Source of the DNA: Crystallibacter sulfonylureivorans_A
Lineage (GTDB): Bacteria > Actinomycetota > Actinomycetes > Actinomycetales > Micrococcaceae
Reading direction: 5' to 3'
NCBI RefSeq assembly: GCF_047607445.1
Contig: NZ_JBLKRT010000012.1
Location: forward strand, 1-64,000
DNA length: 64,000 nucleotides
Part shown: piece by piece, positions 9,187-18,580 of the stretch
Position numbering within the stretch: position 1 is the first letter of the stretch
How the letters are laid out: each line of letters starts with the position of its first letter
Notes under the pieces: model-generated
Database searches by the model: none
Seen by the model: only the letters and a program-made list of their open reading frames with translations
Told to the model about the DNA's origin: nothing
Position numbers and translations under genes: made by a program

Positions 9187-10719
9187 TTAGGGGAGTTTAA
9201 CCTTCGCAAGCACCATGTTGTGGTCAGAGCCGGGGACCGACCGCAACCGCCCCGTTTTGTCGACGTCGACAACATTCTCGTAGGAAAGAGTCCCGCGGAT
9301 GTTCTTTGTGAAGATGTAGTCGATCCGCGACCACGAGGTCTCCATTCTTTTGTGATAGCCGTTGAAAGTTGAATAAGCGAAGTTTTTCTTAACAGCGCTC
9401 GAGGCCGCGTCGGTCCACCCCAGCCCCATCATCGTCTCGTGGGGCATGTTGGAGGGTCGCTGGTAATAGTGGCTGTTCATGTCGCCGCCGATCAGTACCG
9501 GCAGGTTTTTGGTGTTCCGCGCATCGAGCTTCCGGTCAATCAATCGCATGGTCTCGGTCTTGGAACCCTTGCCGGACAGCGGAATCTTCGGATCAACGTG
9601 GAAGGACAGCGCATAGAACTGCTTGCCGGACTTCCGGGACTTCAGCACCGCCCATGCGGCCCCGCGCTTGTTCGCACCCTCGGCAGTGGGCAGCGCGAAC
9701 GTCCCCTTCTTAACCAGCTTGTATTTCTTGCTGTTATACGCGATCCGATTTGAATAGTGGGAACTGCCCAGCTTCTCCGGGGCGCGGTCCATTGTGTAGC
9801 CGGCCTTCTTCAACCGCTTCCGGAAGTCCACCATCGACTGTGTCTTCTTGGTACCGGGCACCTTGTAGTTCGACGCCTCCTGAAGGAGGAGTACGTCCGG
9901 CTTCTTCGCCGAGATGGTCTTCATGATGGTGGTGACCCGGGTGGTCCAGGCTGGCGGATTCGCACCCGGGTCTCCCTTGCAGAGAGCACACAGGAGGTTA
10001 TAGCTCGCCACGGACAGCTTTTCGGTGCCCTTGACCTTGGGCGCCGCGGCAAAGGTGGTGTACCGCTTCGACGTGCGGGTTTTCGCATCCTTGTTATGCG
10101 CATAGATTCGGACGAAGTTCGGCATCCCGGAGCGGGAACCGTGACTGAGCCGGTCCACGGTAAAGCTAGTGCCCTTAATATCTCGGAACGTTCGCACGTG
10201 GCGCGTCATGGCCAAGTTGTCGGCCACCTTGACGCTGTAGTGCGTCGTGTGCGCGGTCTTGTTCCAAGACACCGTGATCTTGTCCTGGCCCCGCTTGATC
10301 TTGATGGATGAGAATTCTCCTGGGAAGAACGCCAGGGTTCGTGCCTTCAAAGTTCCAGACCAGCCGCTGACTGGCTTCCCATCGCGGTTCAGCGCCTGGA
10401 ACTGGATGTAGTACGTGGTGGCGTCTTTCAAACCGCGCAAATTCCACGTTTTGTACTTTGTCACTACAGAGGAATCACGGAAATCAGAGCGGGTGCTGTA
10501 GCGCACGGTGTAACGATGGGCATTAACGATGGCAACGTACTGCAATCCGATGGACCCACGCGTGATCTTGACTGCTTTCGGTGCCGGAGGGGAGGGTGAA
10601 ACGGATACGGCGGGCTGGGCAGCGGAGGCCGCCAAGGCCGTCCCCGGCACTGAGGCAACGAATGCCATGACAACAGCCAGGCAGATGGCCGCAGTTCTGG
10701 CATAGAGCGATTTTTTCAA
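9187..10719 (-). CDS. Secreted endonuclease/exonuclease/phosphatase-family protein with FN3-like domains
   Basis: A 510-residue exported protein from a TTG start preceded by GGGGGAAAAG. A Sec signal peptide (about residues 1-31) is followed by two fibronectin-III-like beta domains (about 45-130 and 135-225) and an EEP catalytic domain (about 233-510). EEP landmarks are complete: SVASYNLL, the metal-binding Glu281 in LLLQEAS, GGDMNSH, SRIDYIF and the general base in GSDHNMV. EEP enzymes hydrolyse phosphodiesters or phosphomonoesters, so extracellular DNA, phospholipid or phosphate-linked wall polymer are possible substrates. A second, shorter secreted EEP protein follows upstream at 10850-11779. 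Family confident, substrate not determinable. Confidence 0.88.
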   Translation of the reverse strand: MKKSLYARTAAICLAVVMAFVASVPGTALAASAAQPAVSVSPSPPAPKAVKITRGSIGLQYVAIVNAHRYTVRYSTRSDFRDSSVVTKYKTWNLRGLKDATTYYIQFQALNRDGKPVSGWSGTLKARTLAFFPGEFSSIKIKRGQDKITVSWNKTAHTTHYSVKVADNLAMTRHVRTFRDIKGTSFTVDRLSHGSRSGMPNFVRIYAHNKDAKTRTSKRYTTFAAAPKVKGTEKLSVASYNLLCALCKGDPGANPPAWTTRVTTIMKTISAKKPDVLLLQEASNYKVPGTKKTQSMVDFRKRLKKAGYTMDRAPEKLGSSHYSNRIAYNSKKYKLVKKGTFALPTAEGANKRGAAWAVLKSRKSGKQFYALSFHVDPKIPLSGKGSKTETMRLIDRKLDARNTKNLPVLIGGDMNSHYYQRPSNMPHETMMGLGWTDAASSAVKKNFAYSTFNGYHKRMETSWSRIDYIFTKNIRGTLSYENVVDVDKTGRLRSVPGSDHNMVLAKVKLP

Positions 10720-10849
10720 CTTTTCCCCCGGATGGAACCTTCAATCAGGCACTGTAATGTCGGTGAGCCTAACACAGGGCTGACTGCCTGCAGCCTTACG
10801 CGCTGTCACCGTCCTGGGGAAGGCCACGCGGGCGAAACGACTGGGAACC

Positions 10850-11779
10850 CTAGAACCAGACCGGCTGCGGTCCAACAGCCGGGGTGCCTACAGCACAATG
10901 CGGCCAGGTCAAGTCAGCGACGACTGGCCGATGATCGGAAGAGTCCGTGTCCATAACGCTCGCCCTCACTACCTGAAATTGACCGCTGATCAGGAGGTAA
11001 TCGATGCGCCTAGAGGGTCGCTCGGCTGGAAAGCTAAAGCCCGTGCCGTGGCCTCGCTCCGCGAAGGTGTCCATAAACTTCGCCGTGACTTGCCGCATCT
11101 CGGGCGCTCCGGGGACCGTGTTAAAGTCGCCCGCCAGCACGGTGGGCAGGTCCGATGCCCCGGCAAGCGCCAGGACTTGATTGATCTGCAGCCTGCGTTG
11201 CTCGGCTCGCCGATGGTCCAAGTGCGTGTTGTAGAACCTCAGTTGCACTCCGCCTAGGTCGATGACTGCCTCGAGTAGGCCCCGCTGCTGGGACGGATCC
11301 TCTTTATAACGGATATTCCGGAGCAGATAATTTCGCGAACTGACGATCCTGTACTTGCTGAGAATGGCGGTGCCGTACTGACTGCGCTTCTTCTGCCCGT
11401 CCCGCGGTGGCCGTTCCACGTTGACTCCGTATACGAAGTACATGCCCAAACGCCGGGCCAACCATGCCGCCTGGTCGACAAACTTGCTGCGGGACTTATG
11501 CCGGTCTACTTCCTGCAGTCCGATGATGTCAGCCCCGCTGGCATGGATATCACGGGCGATGGCTGCCAGGTCCAATTCATCCTCGTCGTCCGAGCCGTTG
11601 TGGATATTGAACGACATGACTCGAATGTCCGGCACCACGTCGGTACGAGTTGGGCGGCAGATGAGATTCGGGGCAGAGAAGTGCACAGCTTCAACGTCGC
11701 CGCCTAGGGGAGCCGGTCCCGGCATGAGAAGGGCCATGAGCAAGGCAGCAGCCACCAACGCGTGGTTGTGTGCCCCCAT
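10850..11779 (-). CDS. Exported endonuclease/exonuclease/phosphatase-family protein
   Basis: 309 residues from the ATG at 11777-11779. The frame is open to a TTG at 11884, but the extra 35 residues would hide the hydrophobic export segment (about residues 7-27), so the internal ATG is preferred. The rest is a single EEP domain: RVMSFNIHNGS, the metal ligand in IIGLQEVD (Glu90), GDFNTVPG, RRIDYLLIS and SSDHRPVVAD. It hydrolyses a phosphoester outside the cell membrane, substrate unknown. It is divergent from the GH25 gene across a 373-bp gap and shares family and location with the 510-residue EEP protein, but lacks the FN3-like domains, so the two are distant homologues and not a recent duplication. 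Confidence 0.82.
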   Translation of the reverse strand: MGAHNHALVAAALLMALLMPGPAPLGGDVEAVHFSAPNLICRPTRTDVVPDIRVMSFNIHNGSDDEDELDLAAIARDIHASGADIIGLQEVDRHKSRSKFVDQAAWLARRLGMYFVYGVNVERPPRDGQKKRSQYGTAILSKYRIVSSRNYLLRNIRYKEDPSQQRGLLEAVIDLGGVQLRFYNTHLDHRRAEQRRLQINQVLALAGASDLPTVLAGDFNTVPGAPEMRQVTAKFMDTFAERGHGTGFSFPAERPSRRIDYLLISGQFQVVRASVMDTDSSDHRPVVADLTWPHCAVGTPAVGPQPVWF

Positions 11780-12152
11780 ATTGCCACCCGCTGTCCCCAG
11801 TTCCCGCGCGGCTGGAACTATTTGCAGTTCGGTCGGCGCCTCGCAGGTTGAAGCAGTTTGGACCTCCTGGAACACCCGTGTCAACGGCCTTACTACCCTC
11901 TATGCCCCCCCCTACTATGTGCGACTGGAGGAATGGACCCTCGGGGGACATTGTCGGCGTTCCGATTCTGAAGACGGAGGGACTTTCATCGAACTGCTGG
12001 ATAAATTTCTGGTTACTTTCAAACTGCACCGCAGGTCACTCTGGTCACTCTTTTAACCCCGGTGTTAGGGTGAAGCGTCTTTTGCCGTCACAGCCCTGCG
12101 CAGCAGGGCTAAAGGCCCTCCGCTATGAAGGGCTCAACCGGAGTTCTAAGCT
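11780..12152. other. Intergenic region between divergent exported-protein genes
   Basis: 373 bp without a supported gene. It must carry the promoters for the EEP gene (left) and the GH25 gene (right). A perfect hairpin AGCCCTGC/GCAGGGCT with a three-base loop lies at 12092-12110, about 43 bp before the GH25 start. An unusually long C run is at about 11905-11911. Confidence 0.5.
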
Positions 12153-15056
12153 ATGAGCACTCGCCACCTGATACCCCTTCGATCCGCCAATGCCCACCGA
12201 GGCGCCACCAAGTTTGCTACCGGCCTGGCGGTCCTGTCGGTCGCTATCTCCGGGCTGATCACGGCGCCGCCGGCAACGGCAACAGGGCCCGTTCCGTCAG
12301 CAGAGGCCAGCACGCCCCCGCCACCGGTGGAACAACTTTCCTCGGTGGACGAAAGTCTGGTTGACACGCTGGCGGCACCGACGCCCGGTGCGTCTGAGGA
12401 TGCCAGCGCCGACAACACGGAGCAAGCACGTCCTTCCATTTCCCCCTCCGAACCGGCTCCTCCCGAATCGGCTCCGTCCGAACCTGCCCCGGTTGAGTCG
12501 ACGCCAGCGACGCTGCCAGACTCCGAGCCGAAGGACCCATCCACTCTTGAGAAGGAGGTGGAGGTCCCCGTCGATGAAATGTCCGAGCAACAACTGCTGG
12601 AACTGCTGGCCGCGTTGCAGGGCAAGCATGGCGCCGAAATGGGCCAAGGGTTGCAACAGCGTGACGAACGGTTGGAAGAGTTGCAAGAGCCGGAAGTCAA
12701 GGAAGAGCTGGAACAGCAGCTGGAAGTCTTGGACATTGAACGAACCGTTTCCATGCAGCCCGCAGCGGCACCCGCCGCCCTGCCGGCCGATAAACGAGAC
12801 ATGTGGCGACCTCAGGGTGTTCAAGGCATTGACGTCAGCAGCCACCAGCCGAGCGTCAACTGGCAGACGGAATGGAACTACGGAGCCCGGTTCGCGTACG
12901 TGAAATCCACCGAAGCTCTGAGCTATATGAACCCGAGGTGGACGTCCCAGTACACCGGTTCCTACAAGGTCGGGATGATTCGCGGCTCCTACCACTTCGC
13001 CATCCCCAACGTCTCCTCCGGCACGCGGCAGGCGAACTACTTCGTCGACAACGGCGGTGGCTGGTCCGCCGACGGTAAAACGCTACCTCCGCTTCTGGAC
13101 ATCGAGTACAACCCTTATCCGGAGCTGGGCAACACGTGCTACAGCATGAGCGCCAGCAAGATGGTGGCTTGGATTAAGGACTTCTCCAACACGATCAAAG
13201 CGCGGACCGGCCGCCTGCCCGCGATTTACACGACGGCAGACTGGTGGAACAAGTGCACTGGCAACAGCACAGCGTTCAAGAACCACCCCTTGCACATTGC
13301 GCACTATCCCTACGCCGGCTACACACTGGACAAGCCGAGGCTGCCCGCGGGCTGGACCTCGTATGACATCTGGCAGTACAGCTCCACCGGGCCCTTCACC
13401 GGCGACTCCAACGTGTGGAACGGCTCCATGACGTCGCTGCGCAACTTTGCCTACAACATTGGGTCGAGTAGCAGTCAGAGCACCAACGTCAAGCAGGACT
13501 ACGCTGCACCTGGCGACCTCAATGGAGACGGCCGCGGAGATCTGCTCTCCCGCCGCACCGACGGCTCACTCTGGTTCCACCCGGGCAATGGATCCGGCGG
13601 TTACACCACTCCGCGGAAGATTGGCGGAGGGTGGGAGATCTTCAACTCGCTTATCGGTGTTGGTGACCTGAATGGTGACGGTCGGTCCGATCTGGTGGCC
13701 CGGCAGACCAATGGTTCGCTGTGGTTCTATGCCGGAACCGGCACTGGCACCTTCAAGCCCCGTGTGCGCATTGGCAGCAGCGCGGGCTGGGGCCAGTATC
13801 CGGACATTATCGGGACTGGAGACATCAACGGTGATAAGCGTGCCGATCTGCTGGCCAAGCATTCCAACGGGTCCGTGTACTTCTACGCCGGCACAGGAAC
13901 GGGCAGCGTCGGCAGTCGCATCCTGGTGGCCTCCGGATGGCAGGTCTACAGCCAACTGGTTTCGCCCCGGGACTTCACCGGCGACGGTAAGAACGATCTG
14001 GTGGCCCGTAAACCGGACGGCACATTGTGGCTGCTGCGGGGCACCGCAAAACCGGGAGCCATGGGAAGTCTGTTCACCAGCGCGCAGAAGATCGGTTCGT
14101 CCGGGTGGCAAACCTTTAGCACAGTGCTCGGCGTCTGGGACAACAATCGGGACCGCAAAAACGATCTGCTCGGAATCGGTGCAGACAAGTCCCTGAGTTT
14201 TTATGCCGGCACCCATTTCAAAGACTCCTCAGGCATGAAACCCCGCGTGGCCACCGGAACGGACATCTGGGACAGCTATAGCGAAATCATCACCCCCGGC
14301 GACTTCAACGGGGATAGCAAGGCTGATCTGATCGGCCGCAAGCCCAACGGACAGTTGTGGTTCGCGGCCGGCAACGGCAAGGGCGGTTACGGCTCGCGGG
14401 TCCGGATCGGATACGGCTGGCACATCTACAGCACCGTGTTCGGCGTCGGCGACTACAACCGGGACGGCAAGAACGACCTGGTGGCCCGGCAGAAGGACGG
14501 CACGCTGTGGTTCTACGCAGGCACCGGCAGGGTCAACAGCAGCGACCACGGCTACAAACGCCGCGTCAAGATCGGCAACGGCGGCTGGAACCAGTTTTCC
14601 CGCCTCCTGGGCGTCGGAGACGTGAACAGGGACGGACGCACCGATCTGCTGGCGGTACGTCCGGACGGTGCGGTTCGGCTGTACGCAGGTCCGGGCAACG
14701 GCCAGCACGGCAGGGCGTCCACCATCGCTGCCGGGTGGCAACGGTACTCCTACCTGACGGCCGTTGGCGACTATGACGGCGACGGCACCGCCGACATCGT
14801 GGCCCGGAAACCGGACGGCACGCTGTGGCTCCTCGCCGGGCGGAAGTCCAACTCCTCCGGCTGGTTCGCCCCCGAACGGAAAATCGGCAGCAGCGGCTGG
14901 AACATCTACAACCGGATTGTTGGACCCGGCGACTTCAATTCGGACAAGAAAGTAGACCTGCTCGCCACCACGAAGACGGGGTTCATGTGGCGCTACGACG
15001 GCACGCGGTTCGTCAACGGAGGGTTGCTGCCACGCAAGTCGGTCGGCCGACTCTAA
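12153..15056 (+). CDS. Secreted GH25 lysozyme (muramidase) with FG-GAP/VCBS repeats
   Basis: A 967-residue exported protein. It has a signal peptide (about residues 1-44), a long Pro/Ser/Glu-rich linker with a short coiled coil (about 45-215), a GH25 domain (about 222-436) and nine or ten tandem beta-propeller-type repeats (about 450-950). GH25 enzymes cut the beta-1,4 bond between N-acetylmuramic acid and N-acetylglucosamine. The catalytic acids are visible: Asp226 in GIDVSSHQ, and Asp316 and Glu318 in LLDIEYN. Each repeat contains a D-x-N-x-D-G or D-x-D-G calcium loop followed by LVARxxDGTLWFYAGTG-like sequence, seen in integrin-like propellers and probably binding the surface. GGAG precedes the ATG. 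A strong terminator follows. Likely a wall-remodelling or competitor-lysing hydrolase. Confidence 0.93.
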   Translation: MSTRHLIPLRSANAHRGATKFATGLAVLSVAISGLITAPPATATGPVPSAEASTPPPPVEQLSSVDESLVDTLAAPTPGASEDASADNTEQARPSISPSEPAPPESAPSEPAPVESTPATLPDSEPKDPSTLEKEVEVPVDEMSEQQLLELLAALQGKHGAEMGQGLQQRDERLEELQEPEVKEELEQQLEVLDIERTVSMQPAAAPAALPADKRDMWRPQGVQGIDVSSHQPSVNWQTEWNYGARFAYVKSTEALSYMNPRWTSQYTGSYKVGMIRGSYHFAIPNVSSGTRQANYFVDNGGGWSADGKTLPPLLDIEYNPYPELGNTCYSMSASKMVAWIKDFSNTIKARTGRLPAIYTTADWWNKCTGNSTAFKNHPLHIAHYPYAGYTLDKPRLPAGWTSYDIWQYSSTGPFTGDSNVWNGSMTSLRNFAYNIGSSSSQSTNVKQDYAAPGDLNGDGRGDLLSRRTDGSLWFHPGNGSGGYTTPRKIGGGWEIFNSLIGVGDLNGDGRSDLVARQTNGSLWFYAGTGTGTFKPRVRIGSSAGWGQYPDIIGTGDINGDKRADLLAKHSNGSVYFYAGTGTGSVGSRILVASGWQVYSQLVSPRDFTGDGKNDLVARKPDGTLWLLRGTAKPGAMGSLFTSAQKIGSSGWQTFSTVLGVWDNNRDRKNDLLGIGADKSLSFYAGTHFKDSSGMKPRVATGTDIWDSYSEIITPGDFNGDSKADLIGRKPNGQLWFAAGNGKGGYGSRVRIGYGWHIYSTVFGVGDYNRDGKNDLVARQKDGTLWFYAGTGRVNSSDHGYKRRVKIGNGGWNQFSRLLGVGDVNRDGRTDLLAVRPDGAVRLYAGPGNGQHGRASTIAAGWQRYSYLTAVGDYDGDGTADIVARKPDGTLWLLAGRKSNSSGWFAPERKIGSSGWNIYNRIVGPGDFNSDKKVDLLATTKTGFMWRYDGTRFVNGGLLPRKSVGRL

Positions 15057-15065
15057 CACCGCAAT

Positions 15066-15097
15066 GAGAGGGCGACGGCATCCGCCGTCGCCCTCTC
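15066..15097 (+). terminator. Strong Rho-independent terminator after the GH25 gene
   Basis: GAGAGGGCGACGGC (15066-15079) pairs perfectly with GCCGTCGCCCTCTC (15084-15097) around ATCC, followed by CTTTT. It lies between convergent genes, and the perfect stem could terminate both directions. Confidence 0.88.
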
Positions 15098-15109
15098 CTT
15101 TTGGACTCC

Positions 15110-18100
15110 TTAGAGGAGTTGATCCACCACCCGACGGGCCGCATTGCCGTCGTCCTTCGGGGCATACTTGGCGGCGAACGCCTCCAGCTTCGCCTGGCGC
15201 TGGGGGTCGGGTGTTTGTGCTGCATCGATCGCAGCAAAGAGTGCGTCTTCGGTCTGGACCACGGGGCCGGGCAGTTCCGTGCCGTAGTCCAGATAGAAGC
15301 CCCGCAAGGTATCGCGGTACCGCTCAAGGTCGTACGCGTAGAACACGATCGGCCGCTGCAGGATAGCGAAGTCGAAGAACACCGAGGAGTAGTCGGTGAC
15401 CAGAACGTCGCTGGCCAGGTGCAGTTCCTGGATCTCTGGGTACGCCGAAACGTCGTAGACGCTCTCGCTGGCGCTCTCGGGGATCTCCAGCCTGCTGCTG
15501 ACCAGCACATGCATGCGGAGCAACAACACGGTGTCCGATCCGAAGCGCTCGTGGAACTTCTCCAAGTCCAGCGGCAAGTCGAAGCTGAAGCGCCCGGTCC
15601 CGGCACTTTGATCGTCCCGGAACGTCGGGGCGTACAGGACCACCTTCCGGTCGGCAGGGATGCCCAGCTTCTCGCGGATCGCCAAACCGGCGCCCGAGTC
15701 CTTCCCGAGTGCCAAAACATCGTTCCGCGGATAGCCCTCCTCCAGCACCTTTCCTTCGTAGCGGAAGGCGCTGCGGAACGCTGCGGTGGCGTAGGGGCTT
15801 GGAGACAGCAGAACGCTCCACTGCTTGACCGCCTGCGAGACGCGCTGCAGGTAGTCGTCCGCGCGCCCGTAGACCTCGTCTATGTCATGGAGCATGCGCT
15901 TCAACGGGGTGCCGTGCCAAGTTTGAATGAACACCGCGTCCCTGCGGCGGCGCAGGTAGTGCGGAAAGTTCTGGTTGTTCACCCAGTACTTAGCCTTGGC
16001 CAAGTACCAGTAGTACTCCGGCGAGAGACGTCTGACCACGCGGGTGTGCGCGTCCGACGTGGGCAGCTTCTTGTCATACACCCAGACCTTGCGACGTGTG
16101 TCCCCCCGGCGAAGGAGTTCCTCGTAGATGTACCGAGGACTGTCCGCGTACTGCTTCCCCAAGCCGCTTTCAAAGATGATCAGGTCCTTGTCCAAGGCGG
16201 TCCTGGACACCAGCTTGAACATCCGCTGCATTGCCGGGAAGTAGTACCGGCTACGGCGGAACCGACCCATCGCCCGCTCAAAGATCTCCGGATCCACCAG
16301 CCGGCGGACCCTCGGTTCCGCGGGCTTGGCGCTGCGGACGGCCTCGAATATTCGCCGGCAATTCTCTTGGTCGCGGTACTTGAGGAACCGCTGCGCCCGG
16401 CGGACGTAGTCGGCGGGCATAACGCAGCCGGCTTCGAGCGCCTCTTCCAGATAGGCCAACAGCCGCCCACGATCGAAGGCAATCCGGCCCGGCAACTCCT
16501 CATCCAAATCCAGGTGCGAACCCCGCGGGCCCAGGAACCGTTCACGGTCGAACTGGTAGTAGAGCACCGGCTTCTCCAGGAAACTGAAGTCGAAGCCTAC
16601 GCTGGAATAGTCCGTCACCAGCAGGGCGCTCTCCTTGAGCAGGTGCTGCACATCCACCTCACCCTGGGAGATGACGCGGACCGGCGCGTCCTCGAAATGA
16701 TGCCTGAACTTCTGCATGTTGGGGTGCAGCGAAAAGATGATCTCCGCGTTGTGCTCCTCGGTAAGCCGCCGCAGCCGTGGGTCGTCCAGGAGGTCCTTCC
16801 ATGCATGGAAGTACTCGGATTCGGGAAACAGCGACGGGTCCGCCAGCCAGTCCCGCCACGTGGGGATCACCAATATTTGGTTGCGTTTGACCTCGACATC
16901 GTCGGCGAACAGCGCATCAAAGCGGGACAATCCCGTGACTTTCACGTCTTTGGGTGCATACCCGAAGTCGCTGACAATGTATTCCTTCTCCCGCTCGGAA
17001 CTGACCAAGAAGAGGTCGGTTTCGAAGCCACGGACTTTTTTCCCGTAGTTGGGCACCATCCACTTGGTCCCCATGACACCGTGCTGCAAGAACACCTTGA
17101 CGCCGCCGACGGCGCGGTGGAACTGCGGCAACCGGGTGGGATACAGGAAGTCTGGATGGTGCGAGCCAATGAAACGCTCTGCCTTCAGCGCTACCTCGAC
17201 ATGCTCCCTGGATCGGTAGGCCACCACATGGTCCAGCCCCTCCAGGTTTCGGGCCTCGGGCGACAACGGGTCGATGACGTAGTAGGCGTCGATTTCGGGA
17301 TGGTTTTGCCGCAGATAGCGGAAAAAGGCCAGCCCCGTGTCCTGTGCCTTATAAGGCCGCTCCCCCACGACCCACACCGGTTTGCCGACGAAGCCGCGGT
17401 GATTCCGGAACGGGATCCGAGTCCGGCGCTGCAAGTAATCGAAAGCCTCGGTATCGAGGATTTCCACAAGCAGCGAGGTGTTCTTCGCCTTGAAGGTGTA
17501 ATAAGGCGTGACGCACACGGTCTTCGCTCCCCGCCGTTGCCATCCGGCTCTGGTGAGCTTGCGCGTAACGTACCGGGTCTTGCCGATGCGCGCCCTATGC
17601 GGCTGCTCGTCCACCCGGTCCCAGACCTCAAGCCAGAGGTCGACAATGTCGTCCTCCGCAAGGTCTTGCAGGGCGATGCGGGCCAGATCCAGCCGCGCTT
17701 CTACCGAGTACTCGCGCAGGCCGTACTTCTGCGACGTAGCTTCGGCATCGAATGCTATCTCCGCCGGCGCGGTGTAACTCCGACCGCTCTGGCGGCCAAG
17801 CAGCACCAGCTGCGCCCTGATGGCCTCGCCGTGCCGAGTCACCAGACGTCCGGTCAGTTCCACTTCGCCGCCCGCCACGGACAACTTCTTGACGTAGACG
17901 ACGTTGTACGGTTTCAACGGGCGGTTGACCGCGAGGCTCAGATAACCCTGCCGGTTCACGTAGGGTTCAAGCGTCGACTCCCCCGCCGTGACAGCATGGA
18001 ACTGCCCCACCACTGTCTCCAAAAACCTGCCGACCGGAATCCAAGCACGGTAACGAAGGGCGGGTCCGATGATGCCGGCTTCCAACGCAGCCCGGAAGTC

Positions 18101-18580
18101 CGCGAAGTCCTGGCCTGTTTCCCCGGCAACAGCCCCTTCGACTACGGCGCCGTGCATTTTTCCTGCTTCCGCTGCCTCTGCCGTCGGCCGAATGTCGCGA
18201 CCATATCGGGGCAGGTTCGCTGCTTCTGCCTCGACCTCGACGAACAGCCGAAGCGCAGCACCCTCTTCACCGTACGAGGAGGCCGGCGTGTGGGCGGCGA
18301 GCGGTTCAAGCCCCACCGAGGCTTGGTAGTCCCGCCCCTCCCTCGTCTCGGCCCCGGGCAACGCTTCGACCGCTGTCAACCGCACGGCGCCCTCGCCGCT
18401 GCCGGCCCATAGGGCGCGGGGCACCAGTTCCGGCGCGAGGGTGAACCCAACTCGCAGTTCCGAGCCAGACTGGCCGACCGAGAGCCGGTGCAATTCGCGG
18501 CGTGCAGCGGAGGAACGCGGGTCGAGGAGTCGCTCGGCCTTCGCCTTGGCCCGCATTAGGACCGACTGGGGATTCGGCAT
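15110..18580 (-). CDS. Tandem double CDP-glycerol:glycerophosphate glycerophosphotransferase
   Basis: An 1156-residue protein carrying two complete TagF/TarF-type catalytic domains. An N-terminal region of about 380 residues is beta-rich. Domain 1 (about 400-740) shows VFLQHGVMGT at about 497-506 and VTDYSSVGFDF at about 655-665; domain 2 (about 790-1150) shows QTWHGTPLKRM at about 886-896 and VTDYSSVFFDF at about 1061-1071. These His-Gly and TDYSS elements bind CDP-glycerol and the acceptor phosphate in the family. The enzyme should extend a poly(glycerol phosphate)-like or other polyol-phosphate chain at the inner membrane face. Residues 206-216 (PYVNRQGYLSL) match the module at 26867-27250. 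Its ATG overlaps the Stealth gene stop by one base (TAATG), implying coupled translation. Confidence 0.9.
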   Translation of the reverse strand: MPNPQSVLMRAKAKAERLLDPRSSAARRELHRLSVGQSGSELRVGFTLAPELVPRALWAGSGEGAVRLTAVEALPGAETREGRDYQASVGLEPLAAHTPASSYGEEGAALRLFVEVEAEAANLPRYGRDIRPTAEAAEAGKMHGAVVEGAVAGETGQDFADFRAALEAGIIGPALRYRAWIPVGRFLETVVGQFHAVTAGESTLEPYVNRQGYLSLAVNRPLKPYNVVYVKKLSVAGGEVELTGRLVTRHGEAIRAQLVLLGRQSGRSYTAPAEIAFDAEATSQKYGLREYSVEARLDLARIALQDLAEDDIVDLWLEVWDRVDEQPHRARIGKTRYVTRKLTRAGWQRRGAKTVCVTPYYTFKAKNTSLLVEILDTEAFDYLQRRTRIPFRNHRGFVGKPVWVVGERPYKAQDTGLAFFRYLRQNHPEIDAYYVIDPLSPEARNLEGLDHVVAYRSREHVEVALKAERFIGSHHPDFLYPTRLPQFHRAVGGVKVFLQHGVMGTKWMVPNYGKKVRGFETDLFLVSSEREKEYIVSDFGYAPKDVKVTGLSRFDALFADDVEVKRNQILVIPTWRDWLADPSLFPESEYFHAWKDLLDDPRLRRLTEEHNAEIIFSLHPNMQKFRHHFEDAPVRVISQGEVDVQHLLKESALLVTDYSSVGFDFSFLEKPVLYYQFDRERFLGPRGSHLDLDEELPGRIAFDRGRLLAYLEEALEAGCVMPADYVRRAQRFLKYRDQENCRRIFEAVRSAKPAEPRVRRLVDPEIFERAMGRFRRSRYYFPAMQRMFKLVSRTALDKDLIIFESGLGKQYADSPRYIYEELLRRGDTRRKVWVYDKKLPTSDAHTRVVRRLSPEYYWYLAKAKYWVNNQNFPHYLRRRRDAVFIQTWHGTPLKRMLHDIDEVYGRADDYLQRVSQAVKQWSVLLSPSPYATAAFRSAFRYEGKVLEEGYPRNDVLALGKDSGAGLAIREKLGIPADRKVVLYAPTFRDDQSAGTGRFSFDLPLDLEKFHERFGSDTVLLLRMHVLVSSRLEIPESASESVYDVSAYPEIQELHLASDVLVTDYSSVFFDFAILQRPIVFYAYDLERYRDTLRGFYLDYGTELPGPVVQTEDALFAAIDAAQTPDPQRQAKLEAFAAKYAPKDDGNAARRVVDQLL

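Noticed and set aside
15101..18412. 1103-codon plus-strand frame
   Set aside because: Exact antisense of the double glycerophosphotransferase, whose motifs are unmistakable on the minus strand.
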